Below are positions 7,855-17,253 of a DNA stretch of 64,000 nucleotides, in pieces. This DNA comes from CAYORM01 sp964406375 (GTDB lineage Bacteria; Pseudomonadota; Alphaproteobacteria; DSM-16000; Inquilinaceae), in NCBI GenBank assembly GCA_964406375.1, contig CAYORM010000005.1, positions 1-64,000 on the forward strand, in the 5' to 3' direction. The stretch's first letter is position 1. Each line of letters opens with the position of its first letter. The notes below the pieces were generated by a model. The model was given only the letters and a program-made list of their open reading frames with translations, made no database searches and was not told where the DNA came from. A program made the translations under genes and the position numbers.

Positions 7855-8769
7855 TCAGGGCCGGATCATGGTTCCGGCACCGCCCTCGGTGAAGGTCTCG
7901 AGCAAGAGCGCATGCGGCACCCGGCCATCGAGGATGACGGCCGCCTCGACCCCGCGTTCGACGGCGGTAAGGCAGGTCTCGACCTTGGGGATCATGCCGC
8001 CCGAAATGGTGCCGTCGGCGACGAGTTCGGCGGCCCGTTCAGGGGTGATCTCGGGGATCAATGTGCGGTCGCGGTCCATCACCCCGGGAACGTCGGTCAG
8101 AAGGAAGAAACGCGCCGCCCCCAGCGCCGCCGCCACCGCCCCGGCCGCGGTATCGGCGTTGATGTTGTAGGTCATGCCGTCGGGGCCGATGCCGATCGGT
8201 GCGATCACCGGGATGAACTCGGTATTGACGAAGGGCAGCAGCACTTCGGGATTGACGGCGTCCGGCTCGCCCACGAAGCCGAGATCGAGGACGCGCTCGA
8301 TATTGCTGTCCGGATCGCGCCGGGTGCGCTGCAAGCGGCGGGCCGTGATCAGATTGCCGTCCTTGCCCGACAGCCCCACCGCCTTACCGCCGACCGACTG
8401 GATGGCGGTGACGATCGATTTGTTGATCGAGCCGGCGAGCACCATCTCGACGACATCGACCGCCGACCGATCGGTGACGCGCAGCCCGTCGACGAATTCG
8501 GATTTGATCTGCAGCCGGTCGAGCATTGCGCCGATCTGCGGCCCGCCGCCATGCACGATGACGGGATTGATGCCGACCTGCTTCATCAGCACCACGTCAT
8601 GTGCGAATTTGCGAGCCAGGGTCTCGTCGCCCATGGCATGGCCGCCATACTTCACGACGAAGGTCCGGCCGGCGAAGCGGCGCATATAGGGCAGCGCCTC
8701 GACCAGGGTCAGGGCCGTCCCGGCGGCCTCGGAGGGCAGCGCGGCCGGGGTGGCGAACGGCTTTGACAT
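7855..8769 (-). CDS. argB: Acetylglutamate kinase
   Basis: ArgB (304 residues) phosphorylates N-acetylglutamate in arginine biosynthesis. The amino-acid-kinase fold motifs are present: FVVKYGGHAMG (catalytic Lys) near residue 38, VIVHGGGPQIG near 70, NINADTAAGAVAAAL and LLTDVPGVMD. The ~25-residue N-terminal extension corresponds to the helix that, in arginine-sensitive ArgB enzymes, joins dimers into a hexamer and mediates feedback inhibition, so this enzyme is probably arginine-regulated. It follows engB by 107 bp on the same strand, an arrangement common in alphaproteobacteria. Confidence 0.97.
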   Translation of the reverse strand: MSKPFATPAALPSEAAGTALTLVEALPYMRRFAGRTFVVKYGGHAMGDETLARKFAHDVVLMKQVGINPVIVHGGGPQIGAMLDRLQIKSEFVDGLRVTDRSAVDVVEMVLAGSINKSIVTAIQSVGGKAVGLSGKDGNLITARRLQRTRRDPDSNIERVLDLGFVGEPDAVNPEVLLPFVNTEFIPVIAPIGIGPDGMTYNINADTAAGAVAAALGAARFFLLTDVPGVMDRDRTLIPEITPERAAELVADGTISGGMIPKVETCLTAVERGVEAAVILDGRVPHALLLETFTEGGAGTMIRP

Positions 8770-8876
8770 GGGCTCTCCGGGCGGCTCCTACGGCGGGGAC
8801 ATCCCCCTTCGGCGGCGCACTCTAGTCGAGGCCCGCGCCGATGGGAATCGCCGCTTGACCGCTTGCCGCCGGCCCG

Positions 8877-9563
8877 TCAGGCGGCAGGCAGCGCCAATGC
8901 CGCCAGCGCGGCCCGCAGCTCGGGGATCCCTTCGCCGGACTGGCTGCTGGTCAGCCGGACGGTCGGGAAGGCGGCCGGATGGGATTTCAGTTCGGCCTCC
9001 ACTGCCTCCACCACCTTGGCCCGTGCCGCCGGACCGACCTTGTCGATCTTCGTCAGCACGATCTGGCAGGGCACCGCCGTCGCATCGAGCAGCGCGAGGA
9101 TCTCGCGATCGGGCGGCTTGAGCCCGTGGCGGCCGTCGACGAGCACCAGCGCCCGGCGCAGCGTCACCCGGCCGCGCAGATAGGATTTGAGCAGGGCGGT
9201 CCAGGCGGCGACGAGGCTCTTCGAGACCTGGGCATAGCCATATCCCGGCAGGTCGACGAGGCCGAGCCGACCGCCGAGATCGAAGAAGTTGAGCTGCTGC
9301 GTCCGGCCGGGCGTGTGACTGGTACGGGCGAGGGTGTTCCGCCCGGTCAGCGCATTGACGAGGCTCGACTTGCCGACATTCGAGCGACCGGCGAAGGCGA
9401 TCTCCGGCAGCGTCTCGGGCGGTAGCGCATCGAGCGAAGCGGCCCCCGCGGTGAAGCGGCACTCCTGTGCGAAGAGGAGACGGCCGGCCTCGATCGCCCC
9501 GGCGTCGGGCGCCTCCTCCCGGAAGGTCGGCGGCCCCTCACCCGCGGCCGGCTTTCCGTTCAT
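8877..9563 (-). CDS. engB: Ribosome biogenesis GTPase EngB/YsxC
   Basis: A 228-residue TRAFAC GTPase needed for large ribosomal subunit assembly. G1 is GRSNVGKSS, G2 TPGRTQQLNFF, G3 DLPGYGYAQ, G4 LTKIDK and G5 near LTSSQSGEG, all in order. The chosen ATG at 9563 (MNGKPAAGE) lies 10 bp after the yidC stop, indicating co-transcription; longer frame-open starts would run into yidC. The N-terminal ~40 residues before the G domain are somewhat longer than in E. coli. Confidence 0.95.
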   Translation of the reverse strand: MNGKPAAGEGPPTFREEAPDAGAIEAGRLLFAQECRFTAGAASLDALPPETLPEIAFAGRSNVGKSSLVNALTGRNTLARTSHTPGRTQQLNFFDLGGRLGLVDLPGYGYAQVSKSLVAAWTALLKSYLRGRVTLRRALVLVDGRHGLKPPDREILALLDATAVPCQIVLTKIDKVGPAARAKVVEAVEAELKSHPAAFPTVRLTSSQSGEGIPELRAALAALALPAA

Positions 9564-9573
9564 GCCATTCCCC

Positions 9574-11529
9574 TCAGCGGCCGCGGCGCCCGCTCGCCGG
9601 GCGGCGGCCGGCAGGGCGCTCGCCGCCACCCTTGGGCGCCTTGCGGGCGGATTTGGGCGACCGGCGCTGCTGCTCGCCCGTCTCCGGCTCCGCCTCACCC
9701 GTCTCCGCGGGTTCGGCCGCGGCGGCGGGACCGTTGCCCGCGCCGCTGGTCGCGGCCCCGGCCCTGGCCGCCTTGCGGGCGACCGACGGCGGCAGGTGGG
9801 CGGTCGAGGCCGTGGGTGGCGGGGTCTCCGTCCCGCCTCCGATCTTCACGCCCATGCGCTTCATGATCAGCCATTGCTGGGCGATCGACAGCGTGTTGTT
9901 CCAGGCCCAGTAGATGACGAGGCCGACCGCAAAGCCCGACAGCATCACCGTGAAGATGATCGGCAGGAACATGAAGATCCGTGCCTGGATCGGATCGGCC
10001 GGCGCCGGGTTCAGCTTCTGCTGCAGGAACATCGTCAGGCCCATGATCAGCGGCCAGATGCCGATCATGAGGATCTGCGGCGGTTCCCAGGGAATCAGCC
10101 CGAACAGGTTGAAGATCGTCGTCGGATCCGGCGCCGACAGGTCCTGTACCCAGCCGAAGAAGGGCGCGTGCCGCATCTCGATGGTGACGAACAGAACCTT
10201 GTACAGCGCGAAGAAGATCGGGATCTGGATCACGATCGGCAGGCAGCCGGCCGCTGGATTGACCTTCTCGCGCTTGTAGAGCGCCATCATCTCCTGGTTC
10301 AGCTTCTGACGGTCATCGCCGAACTGCTCGCGCAGGCGGACCATTTCCGGCTGAAGCGCCTTCATCTTCGCCATCGACCGGTAGGATTTGTCGGCCAGCG
10401 GGAAGAACAGGATCTTCAGGATAACGGTGAAGATCAGGATCGCGACGCCGAAATTGCCGACGAGGCCGTGGATCCAGGCGAGAATGTAGAAGAACGGCTT
10501 GGTCAGGAAGGCGAACCAGCCAAAATCGATCGCCTTGTCGAAATGGGTGATGCCGAGCGCATCGCCATAGGTGCCGATGAGCTCGACCTCCTTGGCGCCG
10601 GCGAAGACATGGCTCGTGCTGTCGACACTCGCCCCCGGCTCGACGCTCACCACCTCGCCCTGCCAGCTGCCGAGATAGCGGTCGGTGCCTTCGGCAAAAT
10701 GCATGAAGCGGGCGTCGACCGGCTTCGACTGGTCGGGGATCAGCGCGACGAGCCAGTACTTGTCGGTGAAGCCGAGCCAGCCGCCCGTCGTATCGTGCAG
10801 CAGCGTGCCGTCGTCGACGATGTCGTCGTAGGAATACTCCTCGAGCGTACCGTCGAAGACGCCATAGGGCCCCTCATGGAGGATGAAGAAGCCCTCGGTC
10901 CACGGCGTGCCGATGCGCTGCACCCGCGCATAGGGCGCCAGCGACACCGGATCGGCACCCTCGTTGATCACGCGCTGGGTGACCGTGATCATGTAATCGG
11001 CGTCGATGGCGATCTCGCGCTCGAAGCGCTGGCCTGCGCCATTGTCCCAGCTCAGCGTCACCGGCTCGTCCGGGGTCAGGACGTCGCGGTCGGCGGTCCA
11101 CACCGTCTCGGCGTCGGGCACCGGCACGCCGGGATCGACGGGCGCCCAGCCATAATCGACGTAATAGCCGCCGGGTGCGTTGCGCGGTGTCAGGAGCACG
11201 ACCTCCGGGCTCTCCGGATCGACGGTGACCCGATAGTCGCGCAGCGTCAGATCATCGAAACGCGCGCCGCGAAGCGCGATCGAACCCTCGACCCGCGCGG
11301 CGTCGATCCGCACCCGCTCCGAACCGGCGAGGGCCTCCGCCCGGTCGACCACCGCGATGGCACCGCCCACCGAACCGGCCCCGACCGCCGGCGCCTGCGC
11401 ACCCTGCTCCGTCACGGCGACGCCGCCGGGAGGCGCCGTCGTGCTCGGCGGCGGGAAGATCATGTAGAAGCCGAAGATGATGGCGATCGACAGCACGATC
11501 GCCAGCATCAGGTTCTTCTGGTCGGGCAT
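9574..11529 (-). CDS. yidC: Membrane protein insertase YidC
   Basis: A 651-residue YidC/Oxa1 insertase that integrates proteins into the inner membrane alone or with SecYEG. The N-terminal TM (LMLAIVLSIAIIFGFYMIF) is followed by a Pro/Gly linker, a large periplasmic domain (~residues 50-370), then the conserved five-TM core starting near IDFGWFAFLTKPFFYIL, with the cytoplasmic loop KMKALQPEMVRLREQ and QIPIFFALYKVLF. The C-terminal ~70-residue tail is very Ala/Arg/Lys-rich, as in alphaproteobacterial YidC, where it may contact ribosomes. ATG at 11529 starts at the TM segment. It sits in the rpmH-rnpA-yidD-yidC-engB cluster. Confidence 0.97.
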   Translation of the reverse strand: MPDQKNLMLAIVLSIAIIFGFYMIFPPPSTTAPPGGVAVTEQGAQAPAVGAGSVGGAIAVVDRAEALAGSERVRIDAARVEGSIALRGARFDDLTLRDYRVTVDPESPEVVLLTPRNAPGGYYVDYGWAPVDPGVPVPDAETVWTADRDVLTPDEPVTLSWDNGAGQRFEREIAIDADYMITVTQRVINEGADPVSLAPYARVQRIGTPWTEGFFILHEGPYGVFDGTLEEYSYDDIVDDGTLLHDTTGGWLGFTDKYWLVALIPDQSKPVDARFMHFAEGTDRYLGSWQGEVVSVEPGASVDSTSHVFAGAKEVELIGTYGDALGITHFDKAIDFGWFAFLTKPFFYILAWIHGLVGNFGVAILIFTVILKILFFPLADKSYRSMAKMKALQPEMVRLREQFGDDRQKLNQEMMALYKREKVNPAAGCLPIVIQIPIFFALYKVLFVTIEMRHAPFFGWVQDLSAPDPTTIFNLFGLIPWEPPQILMIGIWPLIMGLTMFLQQKLNPAPADPIQARIFMFLPIIFTVMLSGFAVGLVIYWAWNNTLSIAQQWLIMKRMGVKIGGGTETPPPTASTAHLPPSVARKAARAGAATSGAGNGPAAAAEPAETGEAEPETGEQQRRSPKSARKAPKGGGERPAGRRPASGRRGR

Positions 11530-11668
11530 CTCGGTTCGAGGCTCCGTGTCCGGCACCGGCCGGAACGTCAGGGGCGGTCCGCCAAGCGCAGGCCGTCTGG
11601 GGCGCGATCCCGGCGCGCGACCCGCACCCGCCGGACGACCCCGGTTGTCCGGGAAAACGCCGCCCGGA

Positions 11669-11932
11669 TCAATCTTCGCGCGGCGGCATGATGGATCTCG
11701 CCGGTCGGCGGGCCGGCGGCACGGGGTCGTACCCCGAATCACCCCAGGGATGGCAACGGGCGATCCGCCGCAGGGCAAGGCCGCTGCCGCGCCAAGCGCC
11801 ATGCTCCGCGATCGCCTCGAGGGCGTAGTCCGAGCAGCTCGGCAGGAAGCGGCATTCGCGGCCGATCAGCGCCGAGAGCGAGTAGCGGTAGGCGTAGACA
11901 CCGCCGCGCAGGATATGGGCGATCGGACTCAC
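11669..11932 (-). CDS. yidD: Membrane protein insertion efficiency factor YidD
   Basis: An 87-residue membrane-associated protein with the family motif CRFLPSCSDYALEAIAEHGAW, including the two conserved cysteines, and the RCHPWGDSGYDPVP ending block. YidD assists YidC-dependent insertion. The start is a GTG at 11932 whose bases overlap the rnpA TGA stop by four, implying translational coupling; no nearby ATG fits family length. About 140 bp separate it from yidC. Confidence 0.94.
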   Translation of the reverse strand: MSPIAHILRGGVYAYRYSLSALIGRECRFLPSCSDYALEAIAEHGAWRGSGLALRRIARCHPWGDSGYDPVPPARRPARSIMPPRED

Positions 11933-12372
11933 CGGTCGGCCATGCCGTGCGACGAGGGCGTGGCGGAGGCGCCGGCAATGGGCTGCGCCACCGGCTGCGA
12001 TGACGGGCGCGCGGCGCCCAGCTTCACCAGCGCCCGGCCGATATCGCCCGCGAGATCGTCGAAACCGCGCGCTGGCGTCTCCGACCGGGCGATGAGCACG
12101 ACGTCGAAGCCGGGCGCACCGCGGCGTCCCAGCACCTCGGCGGCAGCGGCACGCAGCCGGCGCCGCGCCCGGTTGCGGATGACGGCCGGGCCGACGCGGC
12201 GACTGGCCGTGAAGCCGACGCGCATCGGTGCGTCGTCGCCGCGCGGCATCGCGTGGACGATCACGCCCGGCGCGACCCATTTGCGGCGTGCCGCGGCGAC
12301 GGCGAGAAACTCCGCCCGCCGGGTCAGGCGGCCGGGGGGCACCAGCCCCGCCTCGTCACGTCGGACGCGCAT
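11929..12372 (-). CDS. rnpA: Ribonuclease P protein component
   Basis: A 147-residue basic protein that binds RNase P RNA for tRNA 5' maturation. The family signature is clear: GRLTRRAEFLAV at the N-terminus and RVGFTASRRVGPAVIRNRAR, the conserved RNR-box helix. The C-terminal ~45 residues after FDVVLIARSE extend beyond the minimal fold and look unstructured. It lies 23 bp after rpmH and overlaps yidD, as in the classic rpmH-rnpA-yidD arrangement. Confidence 0.95.
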   Translation of the reverse strand: MRVRRDEAGLVPPGRLTRRAEFLAVAAARRKWVAPGVIVHAMPRGDDAPMRVGFTASRRVGPAVIRNRARRRLRAAAAEVLGRRGAPGFDVVLIARSETPARGFDDLAGDIGRALVKLGAARPSSQPVAQPIAGASATPSSHGMADR

Positions 12373-12395
12373 CCCGTCCCTTCCGGACCCCGCCG

Positions 12396-12530
12396 TCAGG
12401 CGGAGAGGCGCTTGCGGCCCTTGGCGCGGCGCGCGGCGATGACGTTGCGACCGCCGACCGTCGCCATGCGGCTGCGGAAGCCGTGGCGGCGCTTGCGCAC
12501 CAGCTTGCTCGGCTGAAAGGTCCTCTTCAC
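12396..12530 (-). CDS. rpmH: 50S ribosomal protein L34
   Basis: A 44-residue L34 protein. The text VKRTFQPSKLVRKRRHGF, then RMATVGGRNVIAARRAKGRKRLSA, is a full-length match to the family, which normally begins MKRT(Y/F)QPS. Translation therefore starts at the GTG at 12530, with CGGAG eight bases upstream; the longer open frame to 12605 is not used. It heads the minus-strand operon with rnpA, yidD, yidC and engB. Confidence 0.97.
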   Translation of the reverse strand: MKRTFQPSKLVRKRRHGFRSRMATVGGRNVIAARRAKGRKRLSA

Positions 12531-12575
12531 GTCGGGAACTCCGTCGAATGGCTCTGGCCAGAAAATCGGTCGCGG

Positions 12576-12605
12576 GTTATAGGCGCCGCCGCGCGGGCGA
12601 GTCAA
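12576..12605 (-). promoter_or_regulatory. Sigma-70-type promoter of the rpmH operon
   Basis: On the minus strand TTGACT (12605-12600) and TATAAC (12581-12576) are separated by 18 bp, a near-consensus promoter in an otherwise GC-rich intergenic region. The predicted start point lies about 40 bases upstream of the rpmH GTG. Confidence 0.8.
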
Positions 12606-12632
12606 TTTCGCCAGCCGACGACCGGCCGAGCC

Positions 12633-13823
12633 TCAGTCGAGCTGCAGCGTCAGCGCCTTCAGATAGGCGCTCTCGGGCAGGAGCGGGTGAACGGGATGGT
12701 CCGGCCCGGCACCGGCGCTGCGCAGGATCCGGCCGGTGCGGCCGGCATCGCTCAACCCCCGCGCCACCTGTTCGGCGAAGGCGGCGGGTTCGGCATGGTG
12801 GCTGCAGGAGGCGATGAAGAGGATGCCGCCGGGCTCCACCGTCCCGGCAGCGAGCCGGGCGAGCTTGCGGTAGCCGCGCAACCCCGCCTGCAGGTCGCGC
12901 CGTGACTTCACGAAGGCCGGCGGGTCGACCACCACGACATCCCAGCGCCGGCCGGCCCGGACATGCGCCTCGAGCGCGGCGAAGGCCTCCGCCCGCATCG
13001 CCTCGACCCGGTCGGCGACGCCGTTCTCGGCCGCGGCCCTGAGCGCGAGGTCGAGGGCCGGCGCCGATCGGTCGACGAGCGTCACATCCGTCGCCCCGGC
13101 CAAGGCCGCCTGGATCCCGAACCCGCCGGTATGGGCGTAGACGTCGAGCACCCGCCGGCCGCCGGCGAGGCGCGCGACGAAGGCGCGGTTCTCACGCTGG
13201 TCGAAGAACCAGCCGGTCTTCTGCCCGTCGAGTGGATGGGCGGCGAAACGCGCGCCATTCTCCTCCACCGCCATCGGCCCGTCGAGACTGCCGCGCGCGA
13301 CGGTGACGCTGGTCTCGAGCCCCTCGAGCGCCCGCGCCGGGCTGTCATTGCGCAGCACCACGGCCCGCGGCGCGAGCAACGTCTCCAAGGCGTCAAGCAG
13401 CGGCTCGGTCAGCCGGTCGGCGACCGCGGTGTTGCACTGGACGACCAGCACCTCGCCATAACGATCGATGATCAGCCCCGGCAGACCATCGGCCTCGGCA
13501 TGGATCAGGCGGTAGAAGGGCCGGTCGAACAGCGCCGCGCGCAGCGCCAGCGCCCGCTCCAGCCGCGCCGCAAGAAATCCGGCGTCGATCGCCGCCTCGG
13601 CATCGGCGTCGATCATCCTGAGGGCGATGAGGGCGTGGCGGTTGAAGCCGGCGACGCCGACCGGCCGGTCGGCCTGCGTCACGACCCGCACCAGCGCCCC
13701 GGTGGGCACCCCCTTCAGCAGCGGGTTCATGACGATCTCGTTGGCGAAGATCCACGGGTAGCCCGCCTGGGCGCGCCGCTCGCGGCCCGGTTGCAGACGA
13801 ACGGTGGGGCGCAATTCGACCAT
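12633..13823 (-). CDS. Class I rRNA (cytosine-C5) methyltransferase, RlmI-like
   Basis: A 396-residue protein with an N-terminal PUA-type RNA-binding domain (~1-80; LQPGRERRAQAGYPWIFANE) and a Rossmann methyltransferase domain with motif I DVYAHTGGFGIQAAL (~residue 227) and VVVDPPAFVKSRRDLQ, the catalytic region in RlmI/YccW relatives. A catalytic-type Cys is in IASCSHHA. It would methylate 23S rRNA. Starts at 13823 (MVELRP) or 13835 (MLPAMVEL) are both possible; neither has a strong SD. It is 100 bp upstream of rpmH on the same strand but the rpmH promoter lies between them. Confidence 0.92.
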   Translation of the reverse strand: MVELRPTVRLQPGRERRAQAGYPWIFANEIVMNPLLKGVPTGALVRVVTQADRPVGVAGFNRHALIALRMIDADAEAAIDAGFLAARLERALALRAALFDRPFYRLIHAEADGLPGLIIDRYGEVLVVQCNTAVADRLTEPLLDALETLLAPRAVVLRNDSPARALEGLETSVTVARGSLDGPMAVEENGARFAAHPLDGQKTGWFFDQRENRAFVARLAGGRRVLDVYAHTGGFGIQAALAGATDVTLVDRSAPALDLALRAAAENGVADRVEAMRAEAFAALEAHVRAGRRWDVVVVDPPAFVKSRRDLQAGLRGYRKLARLAAGTVEPGGILFIASCSHHAEPAAFAEQVARGLSDAGRTGRILRSAGAGPDHPVHPLLPESAYLKALTLQLD

Positions 13824-13893
13824 CGCCGGCAGCATAGGGCTTCGGCGGCCCGCCGCAAGCGGCGGCGTCACGCGCCGCGCTCTCCGGCGGGGC

Positions 13894-14472
13894 TCACCCC
13901 TTGTGTTCGCGGGCGTACATCTCGCGGAAGGTGGCGACCTCTGCCGCACGTTCGGGCACCAGCTGGCGGAAGATCGCGGCGGCGAAGGCGACCGGCGCCG
14001 TGCCGGGTGCGGTGATGACGCCGCGATCGGCGACCGCAGTCGCCTGGTCACGGTAATAGGCCTGGCCGCTATAGGCGGCGCCGGCGTGCTCCACGAGGAA
14101 GTCGAGGCGGTTCGAGGTATGGGCCCGATCGTCGAGCAGCCCTGCCCTGGCCGGTGCGACGGTCGCCCCGCAGATCGCCGCGATGCCGCTGCCCGCGGCG
14201 ATGGTGCGGGTCAGGAGCGTACCGATCTCCGGTGCCGCGTCGCCGGTCCAGAGCTCGCCGCCGGGCAGGATCAGCAGGCGATGCGCGGCGGGGTCGAACG
14301 CATCGAGGGCGGCGTCCGGCTGCACGCGCAGCCCGCCCATCGATTCCACCGGCGCGGTGGACAAGCCATAGCTGGTGACCGACACGCCGAAATGCTCACG
14401 CAACCCGGCGAGGGCCAGGGCCGGCTCCCAATCGGCATAGCCGTCGAAGACGAGAATGGCGACGCTGCCCAT
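13894..14472 (-). CDS. DJ-1/PfpI family protein (class I glutamine amidotransferase-like)
   Basis: A 192-residue cytoplasmic protein of the DJ-1/ThiJ/PfpI superfamily. The nucleophile elbow AAICGATVAPA contains the reactive Cys (~residue 97), LLILPGGELW is the upstream conserved glycine motif, and the N-terminal strand is VAILVFDGYADWE. Members include glyoxalases, chaperones, proteases and transcription co-factors, so the specific role is open. ATG at 14472 has a textbook AGGAGG six bases upstream. It is divergent from the P1-family peptidase. Confidence 0.88.
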   Translation of the reverse strand: MGSVAILVFDGYADWEPALALAGLREHFGVSVTSYGLSTAPVESMGGLRVQPDAALDAFDPAAHRLLILPGGELWTGDAAPEIGTLLTRTIAAGSGIAAICGATVAPARAGLLDDRAHTSNRLDFLVEHAGAAYSGQAYYRDQATAVADRGVITAPGTAPVAFAAAIFRQLVPERAAEVATFREMYAREHKG

Positions 14473-14607
14473 GTCGGACCTCCTCGTTTGTTGCGGCGCA
14501 GCATGACACGTTCGCCGTTGTCGCGATACAGGTACGGCCGGTTGACGCGGGCAGCGCGGCGCCCTTCCATGCGTCCCGTCCCTCGTCCCAGCGATGGTCG
14601 CAGGCCG

Positions 14608-15639
14608 ATGACCGATCCCGAGACAGCACCCGCCATCCGGCCGGGGCCGCGCAACCTCATCACCGATGTCGCCGGGATCATCGTCGGCCATGCCGAGGAC
14701 CGGCGGGCCCTGACAGGTGTCACGGCGATCCTGGCGCCCGAACGGGCGGTGGCGGCGGTCGATGTGCGTGGCGGCGGGCCGGGCACGCGTGACACCGACG
14801 CCCTCGACCCGACCTGCCTCGTGGACGCCATCGACGCCGTCGTGCTGGCGGGCGGGTCGGTCTACGGGCTCGAGGCCGCGGCCGGCGCGACCGCCTGGCT
14901 CGCCGCGCACGGACGGGGATTTCCGGTGCGCGGCCTGCGGGTGCCGATCGTGCCATCGGCCATCCTGTTCGACCTCACCCATGGCGGCGACAAGGACTGG
15001 GGCGAGACCCCGCCCTATCGGCGGCTGGGGGCGGAGGCCTGCGCGGCCGCCGGCACGGATGTCCGGCTCGGCAATGCCGGTGCCGGTCTAGGCGCCAAGA
15101 CCGCCGCCTGCAAGGGCGGCCTCGGCAGCGTCTCCGCCGTCGACGCCCGGACCGGCATCACCATCGGCGCCCTCGTCGCCGCCAACCCGGCCGGCTCGCC
15201 GGTGATGCCCGACGGCACATTCTGGGCCTGGCCCTTCGAGCAGGATGGCGAGTTCGGCGGGCGGATGCCCGGTTGCCGGGCAGAAGCCGAACCCGAATTC
15301 TACGCCGCCGACCCGGCCGCCGCCGGCAACACCACGATCGGCGTTGTGGCGACCGATGCCGCACTCGGCAAGGCCGAGGCGCTGCGCATCGCGATGATGG
15401 CGCAGGACGGCCTCGCCCGCGCGATCCGGCCGGTGCACACACCGGGCGACGGCGACACGCTTTTCGTGATGGCGACGGGCCGCGTCGCGCTGCCGGAGGC
15501 GGGGCGGGCCGCGATCCTCGCGCGGATCGGGGCGATCGCCGCCGACTGCGTCGCCCGCGCGATCGCCCGCGGCGTCTATCACGCCGAGAGCGCCGGCCCC
15601 TTCACGAGCTGGCGCGATCGCTGGGGTCGCGGCACCTGA
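14608..15639 (+). CDS. P1 family peptidase (DmpA-type aminopeptidase, Ntn hydrolase)
   Basis: A ~343-residue DmpA/L-aminopeptidase-family enzyme. These precursors self-cleave into two chains, with the Ser/Thr after the scissile bond becoming the N-terminal nucleophile. The cleavage region here is AAAGNTTIGVVATDAAL, so the predicted cut is Asn|Thr at about residue 240. Other family blocks are TDVAGIIVGHAEDRRALTGVT, VLAGGSVYGLEAA, RLGNAGAGLGAKT and the conserved PAGSPV. No signal peptide is seen. ATG at 14608 is chosen; ATG at 14569 would add 13 arginine/proline-rich residues. It precedes a peptide-type ABC importer on the same strand and may process imported peptides. Confidence 0.9.
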   Translation: MTDPETAPAIRPGPRNLITDVAGIIVGHAEDRRALTGVTAILAPERAVAAVDVRGGGPGTRDTDALDPTCLVDAIDAVVLAGGSVYGLEAAAGATAWLAAHGRGFPVRGLRVPIVPSAILFDLTHGGDKDWGETPPYRRLGAEACAAAGTDVRLGNAGAGLGAKTAACKGGLGSVSAVDARTGITIGALVAANPAGSPVMPDGTFWAWPFEQDGEFGGRMPGCRAEAEPEFYAADPAAAGNTTIGVVATDAALGKAEALRIAMMAQDGLARAIRPVHTPGDGDTLFVMATGRVALPEAGRAAILARIGAIAADCVARAIARGVYHAESAGPFTSWRDRWGRGT

Positions 15640-15741
15640 CACCCCCGGCCGCCCGAACGCCACCCCGTCGGCAGCTTGCGCGGCGAGGCGGGAGGGCCCC
15701 ATCATCCCGCCGGCGCGTCCGGTCTGTGAAGGAGGATCCCG

Positions 15742-17235
15742 ATGCAACTGCGCACCCTGCTTTCGGCGACGACCCTCGTCCTCGCCGCCGCGGGACCCGC
15801 GATCGCGCATGACGAGGGCGCGGCATCGGCTGTCGTCGGCATGGCGCTCGAGCCGCCAATGCTCGACCCGACGGCGGGCGCCGCCGCGGCGATCGACGAG
15901 GTGGTCTACGCCAACATCTTCGAGAGCCTGACGCGCATCGACGAGAGCGGCGCCGTCCGCCCCGGTCTGGCGACGGGTTGGGAGGTGTCGGAGGACGGGC
16001 TCATCTACACCTTCACCCTGCGCGCTGGCGTGACCTTCCACGACGGCACCAGCTTCGACGCCGCCGACGTCGTCTTCTCGCTCGAACGCGCGATGGCGCC
16101 GGATTCGACCAACGCCCAGAAGGGCTTCTTCGAGCCGATCGCCAGCATAGAGGCGCCGGATTCGTCGACCGTGGTCATCACGCTGTCACGGCCCGACGGT
16201 CTCTTCCTGTTCAACATGGGCTCGGGCGATGCGGCGATCGTCGCGCCGGAGAGCGCCGCGACGAACGCCACCCGGCCGGTCGGCACCGGCCCCTTCCGTT
16301 TCGTCGACTGGGTGGCGGGGGATCACGTCACCATCGAGCGGAACCCCGACTATGTCGGCCCGGACGCGGTCAGCCTCGATCGCGTGACCTTCCGCTTCAT
16401 TTCCGACCCCGCCGCCCAGGTGGCCGCCGTCCTGTCCGGCGAGGTCGACGCCTTCCCCAATATCGGCGCGCCCGAGGCGCTGGGACAGTTCGAGAATGAC
16501 GACCGCTTCGTCGTCGAGGTCGGCACGACCGAGGGCGAGACGGTGATGGGGCTCAACCTGCGCCGCGCGCCTTTCGACGATATCCGCGTCCGGCGGGCGA
16601 TCGCCCATGCGATCGACCGCCAGGCGCTGATCGACGGCGCGATGTATGGCTACGGCACGCCGATCGGCGCGCATTTCGCCCCCCACAGCCCGGCCTATGT
16701 CGACCTGACCGACCGCTACCCCTACGACCCCGAAGCGGCACGGGCGTTGCTCGCCGAGGCCGGGCTCGGTGACGGTTTCTCCACCACCATGACGGTGCCG
16801 CCACCCTCCTATGCCCGCCGCAGCAGCGAGATCATCCAGGCCTATCTGGCCGAGGTCGGTATCCGGGTCGAGCTGATCCCGGTCGAATGGGCGCAATGGC
16901 TCGAGCAGACCTTCACCGCCCACGATTACGACATGACGATCGTCTCGCACACCGAGCCGCTCGACATCGGTATCTATGCCCGCGGGCTCGACTACTATTT
17001 CGGCTATGAGAGCGAGGCCTTCGCACAGCTGATCGCCGAGCTTGAGGCGACGGTCGATCCCGCCGCGCGCGAGGCGCTCTACGCACGGGCGCAGACGCTG
17101 CTGGCCGAGGACGTGCCCGCGGTCTTCCTGTTCCAGCTTCCGAAGATCGGCGTGCGCGATGCGCGGCTGACCGGGATGTGGGCCAACAGCCCCATCCAGG
17201 CCAACGACATGACCCGGGCCCGCTGGGCCGATTGA
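15742..17235 (+). CDS. Extracellular solute-binding protein, family 5 (peptide/nickel type)
   Basis: A 497-residue periplasmic binding protein with a Sec signal peptide (residues 1-22, cleavage after AIA|HD). Family 5 features follow: LEPPMLDPTAGAAAAIDEVVYANIFESL, LRAGVTFHDGTSFDAADVVFSLER, GTGPFRFVDWVAGDHVTIERNPDY given here only in outline, and VRRAIAHAIDRQALI. It would capture peptides or similar ligands for the two permeases downstream. AAGGAGG lies six bases before the ATG. The two permeases start 19 and 971 bases after its stop, forming one operon. Confidence 0.95.
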   Translation: MQLRTLLSATTLVLAAAGPAIAHDEGAASAVVGMALEPPMLDPTAGAAAAIDEVVYANIFESLTRIDESGAVRPGLATGWEVSEDGLIYTFTLRAGVTFHDGTSFDAADVVFSLERAMAPDSTNAQKGFFEPIASIEAPDSSTVVITLSRPDGLFLFNMGSGDAAIVAPESAATNATRPVGTGPFRFVDWVAGDHVTIERNPDYVGPDAVSLDRVTFRFISDPAAQVAAVLSGEVDAFPNIGAPEALGQFENDDRFVVEVGTTEGETVMGLNLRRAPFDDIRVRRAIAHAIDRQALIDGAMYGYGTPIGAHFAPHSPAYVDLTDRYPYDPEAARALLAEAGLGDGFSTTMTVPPPSYARRSSEIIQAYLAEVGIRVELIPVEWAQWLEQTFTAHDYDMTIVSHTEPLDIGIYARGLDYYFGYESEAFAQLIAELEATVDPAAREALYARAQTLLAEDVPAVFLFQLPKIGVRDARLTGMWANSPIQANDMTRARWAD

Positions 17236-17253
17236 CGCCCGACGGCATCGGGC